Origin: Glandiceps talaboti
Taxonomy: Eukaryota > Hemichordata > Enteropneusta > Spengelidae
Length of the DNA: 64,000 nt
Assembly (NCBI RefSeq): GCF_964340395.1
Contig: NC_135567.1
Span: 9,061,158-9,125,157 of the forward strand
Direction of reading: 5' to 3'
This document shows, one piece after another, positions 11,745 through 23,937 of this stretch (its first letter is position 1; the number at the start of each line of letters is the position of its first letter). Under the pieces are notes generated by a model that did no database searches, had not been told where the DNA came from, and saw only the letters and a program-made list of their open reading frames with translations. The translations under genes and the position numbers were made by a program.

Positions 11745-12279
11745 ATTTCTCACTTGAGATGATCACAAAGATTAACTTAATGATGTAATATAGTCTGAAT
11801 ATTCAGCATCTTTGGATATAGTACAATAATCATACACGTACAGACATTAAGTCGAAACGTTAACTCCTGCTTCTGAGTCTAATTAATAAAACAATATGTT
11901 AAAGTGTGTACATATAAATATCTTTACATGAACATTTACTTATAGCAAGGAAGGTTGTTTCACGTATTTTTCCAAATAAACATACTATTCAATTAACAAT
12001 GTAGAGGCTGTATACCTTCTGAAATGCAACTGGTATTAAAACAACAAAGGTTAGTAAACTAGAAATCTAATGATCAATAATTATTCACTTGCTTGCTATT
12101 TGATTTGAGGGGAACTATACGAATAAACTCAAACGCAAGTGGTTAGACTTCAGAATAGTACTATTAAACTGTGAATTTTTGGTCAGAAAGTACTTGGCCA
12201 GTGACATTAAAATTTGGTGCGATGTTTCTAGAAGTGTTATTGTGCAGATATTGTTTGAAACCTTTTGACAATAATTGTA

Positions 12280-12600
12280 TATTAAGACCTAATTTGCATA
12301 TTGGTAACCAAATCAAACTGTCGTGACCAAACCAAAATCTGCTAATCACATGACACCTACACGATAAATTTAAATTCAATTGGACTTGTAGTTTTATGAA
12401 GCATTTTTACCAAAAATATCCTATTGTTAGACCTAATTTGCATATTAATGCCTCAATCAACTTGTCTTGAACAAACTTATATCTGCTCATCAAATGACAC
12501 CTATACAACACATTTCAGGTCAATTGACCCATTACTTTTAGAGGATAGGATGAAAGTAGAAAAGTTGACTGACGGATGACAGACGACAACGGAGAATCAG
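12280..12600 (+). repeat. Two-copy repeat of about 146 bp with GAC-rich end
   Basis: Units starting near 12288 and 12430 share AGACCTAATTTGCATATT, AATCAACTTGTC-like and CATGACACCTA segments. The second unit runs into GACTGACGGATGACAGACGAC. Tandem units followed by a GAC-rich stretch recall the Helentron-like elements at 42-53 kb, but the unit sequence is different apart from AATTTGCATA. Confidence 0.5.
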
Positions 12601-13980
12601 CCTAACCCTTACGATCCACTCAGCTGTTGCTGACAACGGTGCTACACATTGAGTTGAGCCCTCTTGTCATTAACCCCTTCATACTGTAAATAAATGATTT
12701 TATGTCTACGGACCAGGCTGTATTTTTCATGACACAGTCAACAGACTAGTTTGTCTTTGTTATAGAGGGTTTCTCCCAGCACTTAAAAAAGTCATGATTC
12801 AAGTTTATATGAATGAATTCCAGAGCGCTGAAGTCTGGATACTGATTTTATTAGACAACATGAGTAAACAGTTCTGAAAACATTTGAAATAATTTCGTGC
12901 ATGGACAGTCCCCCCCCCCCCGCGGGAGTTGCCAATACTACAACGATTGTTGAACATACACGTTGAGATACATCGTATCGTATGTTTTATATGTAACATA
13001 TTAATGGACAAAGTGGGGCAATCAATAAGGACCTTTGGATGAGGGCGTGATGCACAATTCACACGTACCGGCCATTGTTCGCCGACTGGCTATCACCATA
13101 TAGTCACTATGTACACAAAATAGGGGTATTTCCATACTGACCATTCCGAATATAGGAAAACATAGTGTAGTTCTTGTTGGTATAGATTTGCAATTACCAT
13201 GTCGTTCATGTTTATATCAATATTTATGTCTTATTGTTGTTGTTTTGAGGTATGTTTTGTTTTGTTTGTTGGGATTTTTTGTTTATAGCACACGATATTC
13301 GAAATTAAACTAAGGAACCACCAAACAATGATGATAACATTAATTACCATATAATTATAACCACGTTCCGTGTATTGCTATGGAGAAATCGTGAGCTCTA
13401 GCCGGGCAGTAATTTTCCGTATCACAGACCGTCTAGTTTCCCAAATAAGGTCACATGCGGGAACTTAACGTCGGACTACTTTCCGCAGTTGCTATGAGCG
13501 TTGCTATGCATGTTGCAAAACTTGTTGGCATCCTGTACGTACGTTATCGTCGTGGTGGAAGCCGACCATATTCAATAATGGGTCCAGGAAATTCCTCCTA
13601 CAATCTTAATCAATATTCTATTTGGCGATTGTGGCGAAATTACATCAAATATTGGTAAGGAAGCTTTGGATTCGATCAACGCATGAAGTAAAAAATAATG
13701 AAGCCGATGATAAACGCTCCACTCCGTACGATTATGAACAGCTGCACGGTAACAGTATCAAACGCCTACAGCAAGAGGAGGTGTATGTTTGTCATTAGAA
13801 TCGGACGACAGTTAGCGACTGAAGTATGTGAGTTTTGACGAGTTTAGTGTTACTTAGCTGATAGTCCGAGCGATTGGTATTTCTGAGTAGTAGCCTGGTC
13901 CATCTGTAGTTGGACCTTTGGTTCAATAAAATTAGCTACTGTCATTGGGTGATTTTCATGCCTAACCTTCCATCGTCAAT
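12600..13980. other. Intergenic, no gene seen
   Basis: No supported gene. It holds a C tract at 12911-12922 and scattered AT-rich sequence. Short open frames here lack splice sites and recognisable domains. Confidence 0.4.
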
Positions 13981-14012
13981 AATTTTCTCCATGCCGAGTC
14001 GACAGACAAACA

Positions 14013-14145
14013 AATCGATTGACATTAAGACAGACAGACAGACAGACAGACAGACATGGACACAGACAGACAGTCAGTAAGTCAGTCAGAGAGAGGGACA
14101 GGGACAGAGTCAGTAAGTCAGTCAGAGAGAGAGACAGATTGATAG
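14013..14145. repeat. (CAGA)n and CAGTCAGTAAGT simple repeat
   Basis: Perfect CAGA units at about 14031-14057, followed by repeated GTCAGTAAGTCAGTCAGAGA blocks. Simple-sequence DNA, non-coding. Confidence 0.85.
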
Positions 14146-14179
14146 ACAAAGACTGGTAGATAAATAATGGCTATGCTAA

Positions 14180-14376
14180 AACTTTACTTTACTTTACTTA
14201 AATTTATTCCTTGTTGAACGGATTGCAAAAGTAATTTGTCGAAAGGTCGTCTTTGGCAATGACCCCAACGAAAGAACACGTGTGTATAATTCAGAAACTT
14301 CTTTCTCTCCACGGTAGCTGTTAATTATTAAGTACACCTCCTTCCTGCATACTTGCAATATACAATTGTACAACAA
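14180..14376 (-). mobile_element. Possible LINE 3' end beyond the nested DIRS element
   Basis: A minus-strand frame carries SLPKTTFRQITFAIRSTRNKF, which resembles the extreme C-terminus of CR1/L2-type reverse transcriptases. It is followed by a stop and a short (TAAAG)n tail at about 14184-14205, as expected for a LINE 3' end. It may be the tail of the LINE whose endonuclease lies at 16900-18358. The reverse transcriptase core between them is missing. The homology is short, so this is tentative. Confidence 0.35.
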
Positions 14377-14405
14377 TCACGTTAACCATCTCAAAGGTGA
14401 TTCAA

Positions 14406-14479
14406 AATGCTCACATTCACTATCGCTAATTTGTCTGTGCACAATGCTCACATTCACTATCGCTAATTTGTCTGTGCAC
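14406..14479. repeat. 37-bp tandem duplication
   Basis: AATGCTCACATTCACTATCG followed by CTAATTTGTCTGTGCAC occurs twice in direct, identical succession (14406-14442, 14443-14479). It falls in the RNase H part of the decayed DIRS-like element. Confidence 0.9.
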
Positions 14480-15410
14480 CATTGCACGTTTTGCCAGCCA
14501 GGCACTTTACATTGTTCTGTATTACCCGATGCACAGCCTCAAGCCGTAACCACCTGTTGATGCATCGCTGTATGCATAGGTTTCACACACTCTGTTACAT
14601 AACAGTTTTGACCCGTTGTTAGCCATGACATTTTTGGCCCAAAACACCATTTCACTTAATGCAAGACAATTTCTACAATAGAATTCCAACTTGCCCTTTT
14701 CTCAAGACAAGAATACATTGACCTCGTACGGAGGCGAACGAGAGGTCCGATGCCACCTTGCATCGATATAATCTGACCAATGAGAGCTGCAAGTTTCCTT
14801 GCTTCCAACAGTGTCTGACCTGACGCAATTTGTTTTATCGTGAAAGTTAAGCTTTCCTCAAGATTGACGATTCTCTCTTCCGACACAAACACTAAACCTT
14901 GTTCCATGTCAAGCTGGTGGCCTAGCCAAACTACTTTAAGTTGTGGAAACCAATGACACTTTTCCCCCGCTAACAAAAAACCAAAACTTTTGATATCGGC
15001 TCTAACCTGTGTGCTTAATTCCGCGGCCCTTTTTTCTCCCTCTGTGCCGCCAACACCGTCGTCTATATACATGAGTACGTCTTTACCTTGACCCCTCCAC
15101 CAGTTTACCGTTGTACGAGTAACCTTCGTGAAAATGTAAGGTGCCGTTGACACACCGAAAGGCAGTACTTTGAATACAAAAATTTCGATGTGGTGATAGG
15201 ATATTTTAATATTGAAGGTAAACATAAATGCACCTGGCACAAACATTTGCCTTGCAGTTTCCACTCCTTCTAAACGAAATTTAAACTACAATCGAGAACA
15301 AGCCTCTCCTTGCATACCTTGTTCACTGCTACAGTCAATGGATTTACAACATGAGGTGGTTCCGCCACTTCGGCTATACAACCTTTTAAAAGTACCGACA
15401 TAATTCTTCC
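14440..15410 (-). pseudogene. DIRS-like reverse transcriptase/RNase H, decayed
   Basis: The central open frame (14656-15264) shows reverse transcriptase blocks typical of DIRS-type tyrosine-recombinase retrotransposons: ISYHHIEIF, VLPFGVSTAPYIFTKV, the catalytic YIDD at residues 66-69, EKCHWFPQL, VWLGHQLD and KLAALIGQIISM. Upstream in another frame lie VNPLTVAVNKVCKERLVLDC, the N-terminal fingers. Downstream, further frames give MANNGQ and SDASTGGYG, fitting the RNase H domain. At least two frame changes and a stop separate these parts, so it cannot make a working enzyme. No tyrosine recombinase domain is left. The RT shape (LVLDC, WLGH, LIGQI) argues for DIRS rather than Gypsy. Confidence 0.75.
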
Positions 15411-16726
15411 TGGACAAAGTCAGCATGTACTTTCGCCGACTTATTATTCTCAAGAATTACCTTGCTTGGAATTTCCTTGAATGGCAGTTTATACCCGTTC
15501 TGAACAATGTCTAAAACGTACGCATTTGCCCCTGCAGTTTTCCAAAATTCAATTGCTCGGCGAAGCCTGCCAACCAGACTTTTAATGACCATTGTGTTCA
15601 CGTTGATCGGTAACATAGAAGGAACGGCTGCAAGCCCTGAACTTTCTTGAAAAACACCCAGTTTAGAAATGCTCGCATTGCCGGCATCTCTCAAAGTGTG
15701 GTGACTGCCACAGTCTACATACTTAGTTTGGTGGCCCGAGTTGGTGCCCCCTCCCCCAACGGGACCGCCCTGAACTTTAGCGCCAATGTTAGTATATGAC
15801 TTTTTAAAGACACCTGTTGTTGCAAAGCAAAAATGAACGAACTCTGAGTCTAAATTTTCAGAAGTACGAGTACTTGCATGGCCCATGGATTTTTGCCCAA
15901 ATACATGACCATTACTGCCGAAATTTTCACGAGTGACACAGTTATTGTTAGCCACGCCCAAAGTACCCATACCGAGAATACAGTATGTACTCATCTCATT
16001 TGCTGCCAGTGTCTCTGGGCATTCTGCCCGCCAATGACCTGTTTTTCCACAGGCAAAACATGAACCTGGTCTTCTCCCTAGATAGTCGGGTTTTAAAGAC
16101 GTGCTTCTTGACCCTGCCCCTCTCTGTGGTGAAGGCTCTTGGTATGGGGTCCATCTGTTACTGTTTTGATAGCCTCTCTTGTTTATGCGTTTCTTCGAAT
16201 CTTCTCTTTGCTTTGCCTTGGCTCTGGAAACTGCCTTGTATTTTCTTTTTTCGTCGTCGGAATCTGAAGCAAGTTCATGCGTTTCGTATTCTCGCCAAAC
16301 CAAGTCCTCGTTGTCGGCTAAGCGTATCATCTTTTTGCGATGACTAATTAGTTGCATACCTTCGACTATGTTTGATTTGGCTGAGCTAATGTTAGGGTGG
16401 TTCCCTTGGATTTCATCTAATTGTCGTGTGGCCTCTATCAACTTCTCCGTAACTTTTTCGTTATATTTGTATTGCTCCTCGCAGTACTTCTTTCGGAAAG
16501 CTGGCATGTCCTTCGATTTTAGTTCTTTCACCGCTGCTAGTTGATTATCGGACAAACGTTTCTGCCTGGTGGTGAGGTCGTTCTTTAACGAGTCAAGCCG
16601 GGCTGACATCAACTTCTCCAACTCTGTTAGGAGTAGCTTGCTTGTATGTGAAACTGCTTCGGTAACTTGTGTTCTGTTCTGTCCGAGGAAGCCATGTTTG
16701 GCAAAAAGACCTGTGTGCTCAAACAA
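15386..16726 (-). CDS. Gag-like ORF of the DIRS-like element, CCHC knuckle
   Basis: An open frame of 446 codons in the same orientation and directly upstream of the reverse transcriptase. The N-terminal 140 residues are charged and predicted helical (coiled-coil-like, with TELEKLMSARLDSLKNDL). A basic linker rich in K, R and S follows. A zinc knuckle CFACGKTGHWRAEC (C-x2-C-x4-H-x4-C) sits at residues 223-236, the usual nucleic-acid-binding motif of retroelement Gag. The C-terminal third has low similarity to anything I know and reads into PFKEIPSKVILENNKSA, which looks like the start of the RT ORF (HADFVQEEL). The long intact frame contrasts with the broken polymerase. I infer transposon origin rather than a host gene. 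Confidence 0.7.
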   Translation of the reverse strand: MFEHTGLFAKHGFLGQNRTQVTEAVSHTSKLLLTELEKLMSARLDSLKNDLTTRQKRLSDNQLAAVKELKSKDMPAFRKKYCEEQYKYNEKVTEKLIEATRQLDEIQGNHPNISSAKSNIVEGMQLISHRKKMIRLADNEDLVWREYETHELASDSDDEKRKYKAVSRAKAKQREDSKKRINKRGYQNSNRWTPYQEPSPQRGAGSRSTSLKPDYLGRRPGSCFACGKTGHWRAECPETLAANEMSTYCILGMGTLGVANNNCVTRENFGSNGHVFGQKSMGHASTRTSENLDSEFVHFCFATTGVFKKSYTNIGAKVQGGPVGGGGTNSGHQTKYVDCGSHHTLRDAGNASISKLGVFQESSGLAAVPSMLPINVNTMVIKSLVGRLRRAIEFWKTAGANAYVLDIVQNGYKLPFKEIPSKVILENNKSAKVHADFVQEELCRYF

Positions 16727-16744
16727 ACTGGCTGCACTGTGACG

Positions 16745-16895
16745 GGTGATGGCCTAGAATGGTTCAAATTCCCTGCTTCCCTCACTTATATGCCGTCACC
16801 CACGTGACATTTTCCACGTCTCTCATTGGCTGTTCTCACAACGTCCAGACAATAATTTACCTCTATACTAGCGAAACGCGGAAAATTTAATTTAA
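16745..16895 (-). promoter_or_regulatory. Promoter-like terminal region of the DIRS-like element
   Basis: Reading on the minus strand, an inverted CCAAT box (plus 16825-16829), a CACGTG E-box (16801-16806) and a TATAAG box (16785-16790) precede the gag-like frame in that order with normal spacing. The LINE coding similarity stops at about 16895, so this stretch is probably the left terminal repeat of the inserted element. I could not find a matching right terminal repeat. Confidence 0.45.
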
Positions 16896-18358
16896 GTTTG
16901 TTGGGCAAGTCCAAGTCATTTGCATCGGCTGCACGAGATGTTTTTTTATAGTTGGTTATTTTTTGAAGTCCTTGCCAGATGTTATTGGAATTGTTCGCCG
17001 TGGTCACTTTCCAACTTCTTACGATATCTTCTTTTAGCCAATGTGATGCTTTTCTGCATCTCGTACTTTGCTTTCTTATACAAAACATTGTCACCTGACT
17101 GAAAAGCAACTATTTCGCACGAAGTTTCTTTTTAACTTCAAAATCAATCCATGGTTTGTTATTCGGGTAGATTTTGACTTTCTTAGTTGGAACACATAGA
17201 CTTTCACAAAAAGCAATGTAGTCACACACTGAATCGGTATACTCGTCAATGTTTTTAGATGTTTCATTAAATACATTCCAGTCTGTGATCTCTAAACATG
17301 CGCGGAGATTGTCAATTGCCACATTAGTCCATTTCTTTGATACCACTTCCCGCGGCTTCTCCCGTTTCAGTTTCTGTTTATATGCTGGGATAAGGAAATT
17401 GACAGAATGGTCTGAGTTCCCAAGTGGGAAACGGGGCACTGCACTATAGACATTCTTGATGGTAGTGTAACATTGATCAAGTATATTGTTTCCCCGAGTT
17501 GCACATGATATTTGAGGGAAGTACTTTGGAAGTCCTTTCCTCGGGGTCGACTTATTGAAGTCACTAGCCAGAATAACGAGAGAGTCAGAGTTCTTGTTTT
17601 CAATGTTCATTACCTGGTCTGATAACTGATTGATAGCTTGGGCGTGGTTAGACTGTGGTGGTATATATACCGCAGTTAGGATTGCTGATGTAAATTCGCG
17701 GGGAAGATAAAATGGGCGACAGTCTATGATTAAAGTTTCAAGTTCAGAAGAACAAGTTTGTTGGAGGATTTTGACATCGGTGCACCAGCGATCCTTGATG
17801 AAAAAACACACACCCCCACCCTTTCCTTTCCCTGTTTGTAAAGGACAGCGATCAGAACGGTAGGTAGTGAAACCAGGTGGTTGAATGGAGGCGTCGGGAA
17901 TGGTAGAATCTAACCAAGTTTCGGTGAGGCAATAAGGGAACAGTCCTTGTAATCTCATTTGGTTTCAAGTTCACAGTGAAATTCGTCTATTTTATTTCGT
18001 AGAGAACGAACATTTGTTAGCAACATACCAGGTAAAGGTGATTTAGTGTTACGTTGTCGAAACTGAAGCAGCACACCACCACGTTTGCCACGTTTACGCG
18101 GGTGAGGTCTAATGGTGTGACGTTGAGTTTCAGCGCATTGTGTGGGTACCGTCATTTTGAGTTCAATGTCAATCCGTTGAAAATCCAGATTTGGCAGCCA
18201 ACTGCCATCGTCGACAACTTCTTTGATGCTTAACAGGCTCTTGCGATCATATTGAATTCTTATGCACACTATTCTTTCGAACAACACCGACGACAACATC
18301 ATAACAACGCAAAACACGAGAGACCGTGACATCGTGTCGCCCTTAACCGGCGCCATAT
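16895..18358 (-). pseudogene. L2/CR1-group LINE: 5' end, endonuclease and linker
   Basis: The 5' end starts at the microsatellite edge near 18358 (MAPVKGDTMSRSLVF, hydrophobic, then a basic KRGKRGG stretch and NVRSLRNKIDEF). After a frameshift at about 17955 the apurinic-like endonuclease follows: CLTETWLD, YRSDR, GGGVCFFIKDRWC, VYIPPQSNHAQA, ASDFNKSTPRKGLPKY and GNSDHSVNFLIP, the catalytic GD(F)N and SDH motifs being present as ASDFN and SDH. The linker region runs from 17109 down to 16895 with SWKVTTANNSNNIWQGLQKI and LPNKL. The reverse transcriptase is absent because the DIRS-like element begins here. D is retained in ASDFN but the usual G is S. The element is dead. Confidence 0.75.
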
Positions 18359-18526
18359 TGATACATACATACATACATACATACATACATACATACATAC
18401 ATACATACATACATACATACATACATACAAACAGCATGCAGGCATGCAGGCAGGCAGGCAGACAGACAGACAGACAGACACAGACATACATACATACATA
18501 CATACATACATACATACATACATACA

Positions 18527-18558
<32 letters not shown>

Positions 18559-18664
18559 CACATACATACACACATACATACATACATACATACATACATG
18601 CATACATACATACATACATACATACATACATACATACATACAAACAGCATGCAGGCAGGCAGGC

Positions 18665-18743
<79 letters not shown>

Positions 18744-18760
18744 TACATACATACATACAT

Positions 18761-18808
<48 letters not shown>
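18359..18808. repeat. Compound (ATAC)n/(CAGA)n microsatellite
   Basis: Alternating runs of ATAC and CAGA with GCATGCAGGCAGGCAG spacers. Two large ATAC-CAGA blocks share the same AAACAGCATGCAGGCAGG junction (about 18429 and 18642), so the array grew by block duplication as well as by slippage. All open frames here are repeat translations. Confidence 0.95.
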
Positions 18809-18809
<1 letters not shown>

Positions 18810-19027
18810 TTAAATATACAAAACAACGTAAGATCGAGACAGACATACAGCGGGATAGGCATTTAGGTAAGTATTACTAGAAGGACAGATGGACGGGAAG
18901 TCAGATTTGTAGGTAGACAGGCAGATAGCCAGATAAATAGACATATTGGATAGACAAAGCCATGTAAGATCGAAACAGGCAGACAACTAGAGTGACAGGT
19001 AGGTATGTAGACGGACGGCCTTTCTGA

Positions 19028-19049
19028 AATACATACATACATACATACA

Positions 19050-19083
<34 letters not shown>

Positions 19084-19496
19084 CATACATATATACACCC
19101 ACACACATCCATCCATCCACCCATCCATCCATCCTTCCATCCATCCATCCATCCATCCATCCATCCATCCATCCATACATACATACATACATACACCCAC
19201 ACACATCCATCCATCCACCCATCCATCCACCCTTCCATCCATCCATCCATCCATCCATCTATCCATACATACATACATACATACATACATACATACATAC
19301 ATACATACATACATACATACATACATACATACACACACACATACATACATACATACATACATACATACATACATACATACATACACACATACATACACAT
19401 ACATACATACATACATGCATACATACATACATACATACATACATACATACATACATACATACATACATACATAGTTTTACATGCATACATACATAC
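19028..19496. repeat. Compound (ATAC)n/(ATCC)n microsatellite
   Basis: Runs of ATAC alternate with ATCC blocks at 19107-19174 and 19203-19264. The unit ACACCCACACACATCCATCC occurs twice. Non-coding. Confidence 0.95.
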
Positions 19497-19860
19497 ATAG
19501 AGCTATGCTGACAGATAGACAGTGTCTATCTATGTCTTTTGTGTATCGACCTAGTTCCTGAATGTTACTCAGCTGCAAACACAATCATTGGATTTGTCAA
19601 CAAGTTTATCAAGTATATAGTCTCATGGGATTCCCATTTGTTTTAAGTCCATGCAAACAAAGTCCGCTCATCTTAATAATAAAATTAGATAACGGTTATC
19701 AAACGTACATGAGATAAACATGAGTTTATACTCAAAGTACACCAGTGACGTCACTAGATATTTGGCTACTTCTCCTATTTGACTTCGGGATTTGACACCC
19801 ATTGGTGTGCTTTTTCCAGCCATTTGTTCTACGATGGGGTAAGTTTATGCAAGCTGTTAA

Positions 19861-19892
19861 GTTAAGTTGTACATAAATACTAAATAGTACAA
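19861..19892. repeat. Short hairpin AGTTGTAC...GTACAACT
   Basis: A perfect 8-bp inverted repeat with a 14-base loop. The same hairpin recurs at about 20185-20214 and 22799-22828, and decayed at 25553-25583. It marks the first part of each unit of the tandem array that follows. Confidence 0.7.
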
Positions 19893-21077
19893 CTTTTAAA
19901 TGAAAGTAACACATAATGACAATTTCATTTGTATTCATATGCTGATTTTTTTCTGTTGAGGGCGCCAGTTCAAGTTTCTTTACTGAATGGATACAGATTT
20001 CTGATAAGGTATGTTAACACAATGCAATGTTTGTTTCAACAAGGCACTGAGTACCATAAAACCATTTTACTATATCACCTCAATAAATACCCTGATAAGA
20101 ACAGTGACGGTATTTCAAGCTATGTTCTAACCCTGGAGATATACCATGCAACACAGCTATCCGAACGAGTTTTATATGTCTAGTTAAGTTGTACATAAAT
20201 ACTAAATAGTACAACTGTGCATTTTATCCAAACAAATTTGTGGTCAACCGGTAACCTTGTAAATACACTTTATTCGTTTTGTATTTGTTACTTCTAAATA
20301 CGGACGTCGCTCATAATTGCTAAGTATGCACGCATAAGATTTTAATTGTATTTTTAATGATAACGATAACAGGATTTAATGTATATTATATTAAATCGTA
20401 TCGGCGATCTATCAATTCTCCAGTAATGTGTAACTAAATTTAATAAACGGAAAGAGATAAGTCCTGAAGATAAAATACCTTTAACCTGTACACGTCATGT
20501 TCTTACCATATACTTTGCCCCAATTAATGTACATACAGTAAATCATGATATTCCTGTTGATCGGACGTTAGTATTTGTGATACAATTAATCTAGTTGGGT
20601 TTACTATGACATGACCTATTCCATTGGTTACCAACAAAACTATTCAACTCGAGTTTACACGTATACAACACTACACAACACTGCAGTACTACTACATAAG
20701 GTGGTGTAAACACTTTCTAACACGGATTAACACAACTCAAGAAACTTTAGTAATCAAGATTAGCTGAACATCCTTTCAATTGTCTACCATATTTCGGTCT
20801 ACATCTATTAATGTTATATTATACTCAGTCCCATTAGTTTTAAATTGCAGTGACCTTTTTAAGTTGACATTTACTTCGACGAAGAAACAGTCAACTCCTG
20901 TTTTTACACATGCTCAAACTAGTTTTACATAGGTCGTTCGTCAAGCAATAAATTAAAAAAACCGCAATATTTCAACGTTTTGTTTACATTTTTATCCTTG
21001 TGACTAGATGACAAGATATCATTTTTAATTGATAATGTTAAAGATTTCATATCTGATTAGGAAATAAAATAGCTGAG

Positions 21078-21138
21078 TGTCTGTCTGTCTGTCTGTATGT
21101 ATGTATGTCTGTCTGTATTCTGTGTGTGTGTCTGTGTA

Positions 21139-21179
<41 letters not shown>

Positions 21180-21304
21180 ATGTCTGTCTGTATTCTGTGT
21201 GTGTGTCTGTGTATCTGTCTGTCTGTGTCTGTCTGTCTGTCTGTCTGCCTGTCTGCCTGTTTTTCTGTCTCCCTGTATCTATGCTTGTTTGCCTATCTCT
21301 CTGA
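21078..21304. repeat. (TGTC)n microsatellite in unit 1
   Basis: TGTC runs interrupted by TATTCTGTGTGTGTGTCTGTG, which is itself repeated twice. Its counterpart in unit 2 (23686-24002) has the same flanks but different internal structure. Confidence 0.95.
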
Positions 21305-22403
21305 AGATCAATAATTTTGACGATATCAAGGCGTTTAATTCTAATTAATTCTGGACAGGCCCACTCGCTGGTTGACAAAACCACAATTTATCAGTAAAAG
21401 GTCTGTTAACACGTCTACAAATTGACTGGGTCCAATAAACATTTTATTTACAACACTGTTTTTTTAGTCTGAAATCAATAAATGTCCTAATAAAAGTACA
21501 CTGGTATTTCAAGTGTTCTTGTACCATACTATATATACTTTGCAACACAAATATTTTAAGGAGTTTTACCTTTAACCATTTCTTGACGTGTACACAACCA
21601 TGGCCCGTGTGTATCAGTTTACTTGAAAGAAATCGAACATTGTTTTAAAAAGACTAAACGTGAAGTATTATAACACACCTAGTCCCTTACTTATCATGTG
21701 GTTTGTCATTTATTTGGTCACGTCATGTGTATAATTTTCACATTGTTTAACGCAAATGAAGTCGTTTACAAGTTAAATGTTTTGTGATGATGCCTGAACA
21801 AGCATTATAACTGATGACTAATGACATCGTGTGCACATGCGTACATGTTTTCACTACAGACGAAATTGGTGTCGCTTTGTGTTGGTGGGATAGACTCTAA
21901 CTAGAACTGCCACGGCTTTTACAATTTTGCGACAAACTTCAAAACGAACTTAAGCTTTGCCAAGTGAAGAAACACAAGAAGTGTTATCCAAAAGATGAAA
22001 ATCCATTTTTTTTAAACATCAGCACTATTGCTCATTGGATTTATGTCGACCGTTGCACATCCAATCTAATGTTTTCTAGTTTTACGCGCTCGAGATGTCA
22101 AACTAACTACAGTTAGTCACTCAAACTGACAAACATATTTCTTGCAGAAATTTGAATAAATGCAATTACAGATTATCTGTTGGGAACACCTACAAATAAT
22201 GCATGCCATGTCTATATTCGATGCTTAACTGCAAGTACAATTTGGAAATGCACCTTGAAAGGGAAACTTTTCTATCGATGACGAATGATATTGAATGAAG
22301 ATTGGCTATGTGAATGATTGGACGAATGATGAGTTGATGGTGTAATAAAATTAAAAAGACATGCGCTCGGGAAATATCACAATTTAATGTCTGCCCTCCG
22401 GCC

Positions 22404-22478
22404 GGCACTCTTTACCAAACGTTTGTGGATGCCCTCGTCTTCGGCTTGGACATTATCAAAATCTTGGTAAAGAGTGCC
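22404..22478. repeat. 15-bp inverted repeat hairpin
   Basis: GGCACTCTTTACCAA (22404-22418) and TTGGTAAAGAGTGCC (22464-22478) are exact reverse complements with a 45-base loop. In unit 2 only the left arm is left (about 25098-25113), because the unit is cut there by a recombination junction at about 25137. Confidence 0.85.
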
Positions 22479-22529
22479 AACCCCTTTGCAGGCAATATAT
22501 TGTGATATTGCCCCCGCTGGAATGTTATT

Positions 22530-23877
22530 ATTTAAATGAAAATAACACATAATGCAGATTTTTCTGTTGAGGGCGCTGGATGCAATTTTCTTTACTGAAT
22601 GCGTACAGATTCCTGATAAGGTAGGTTAGCACAATGCAATGTTTGTTTAAACAAGGCACTGAGTACCATAAAACCATTTTACTATATCACCTCAATAAAT
22701 ACCCTGATAAGAACAGTGATGGTATTTCAAGCTGTGTTCTAACCCTCGAGATATACCATGCAACACAGCTATCCGAACGAGTTTTATGTGTCTAGTTAAG
22801 TTGTACATAAATACTAAATAGTACAACTGTGCATTTTATCAAAACAAATTTGTCGTCAACCGGTAACTTTGTAAATACACTTAATTCGCTTTTTTTAAAT
22901 GTTATTTCTATTACGGACGTTGCTCAAAATTGCTAAGTATGCACGCATATGATTTTAATTGTATTTTTAATGATAACGATAACAGGATTTGATGTGATAT
23001 TAAATCGTATCGGCTATCCATCAATTCACCAGTAATGTGAAACTAAATTTAATAAACGGCACGAGATAAGTCCTGAAGATAAAATATCTTTAACCTGTAC
23101 ACGTCATGTTCTTACTATATACTTTGCCCCAATTAATGTACATACAGTAAATCATGATATTCCTGTTGATCAGACGTTAGTATTTGTGATACAATTAATC
23201 TAGTTGGGTTTACTATGACATGACCTCTTCCACTGGTTACCAACAAAACTATTCAAATCGAGTTTACACGTATACAGCACTATACAACACTGCAGTACTA
23301 CTACATAAGGTGGTGTAAACACTTTCTAACACGGATTAACACAACTCAAGAAACTTTAGTAATCAAAATTAGCTGAACATCCTTTCAATTGTCTACGATA
23401 TTTCGGTCTACAACTATTAATGTTATATTATACTCAGTCCCATTAGTTTTAAATTGCAGTGACATTTTTAAGTTGACATTTACTTCGACGAAGAAACAGT
23501 CAACTCCTGTTTTTTACACATGCTCAAACTAGTTTTACATAGGTCGTTCGTCAAGCAATAAATGAAAAAAATCGCAATATTTCAATGTTTTGTTTACATT
23601 TTTATCCTTGTGACTAGATGACTAGATATCATTTAAATGATAATGTTACCGATTTCATATCTGATTAGGGAATAAAATAGCTGAGTGTCTGTCTGTATGT
23701 CTATCTGTCTGTCTGTCTGTCTGTATTTCTCTCTGTCTCTCTGTCTGTCTGTCAGTCTGTCTGTCTGTATGTTTGTTTGTCTGTCTGCCTATCTGTCTGT
23801 CTCTGTCCATCTGCCAATCCCTCTGTCCATCTGCCACACACCCACCCGCCCGTCCGTTCGCCTGTCTTTCTGTAAGC

Positions 23878-23937
<60 letters not shown>

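Larger units (their letters stand above)
19900..22529. repeat. Tandem macro-repeat unit 1 (about 2.6 kb)
   Basis: Begins around the phrase TTTTTCTGTTGAGGGCGC and contains AAGGCACTGAGTACCATAAA at 20041, a TGTC microsatellite at 21078-21300, then TTCTGGACAGGCCCACTCGC at 21349. The same order recurs in unit 2, 2612 bases later at the anchor. Copies are about 90% or more alike by eye. No coding frame is shared between units, so this is a non-coding repeat of unknown nature. Confidence 0.85.

Noticed and set aside
15985-16347. 120-codon plus-strand frame
   Set aside because: Antisense shadow of the Gag-like frame with the zinc knuckle.
17955-19498. Long open frames such as MYVCMYVC and HTYIHTYI on both strands
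   Set aside because: They are translations of ATAC/CAGA repeats. The 17955-18360 part was kept because it is real LINE sequence.
19746-19753. Perfect TGACGTCA palindrome
   Set aside because: No start codon, donor or transcript unit follows, so a promoter call is not supported here.
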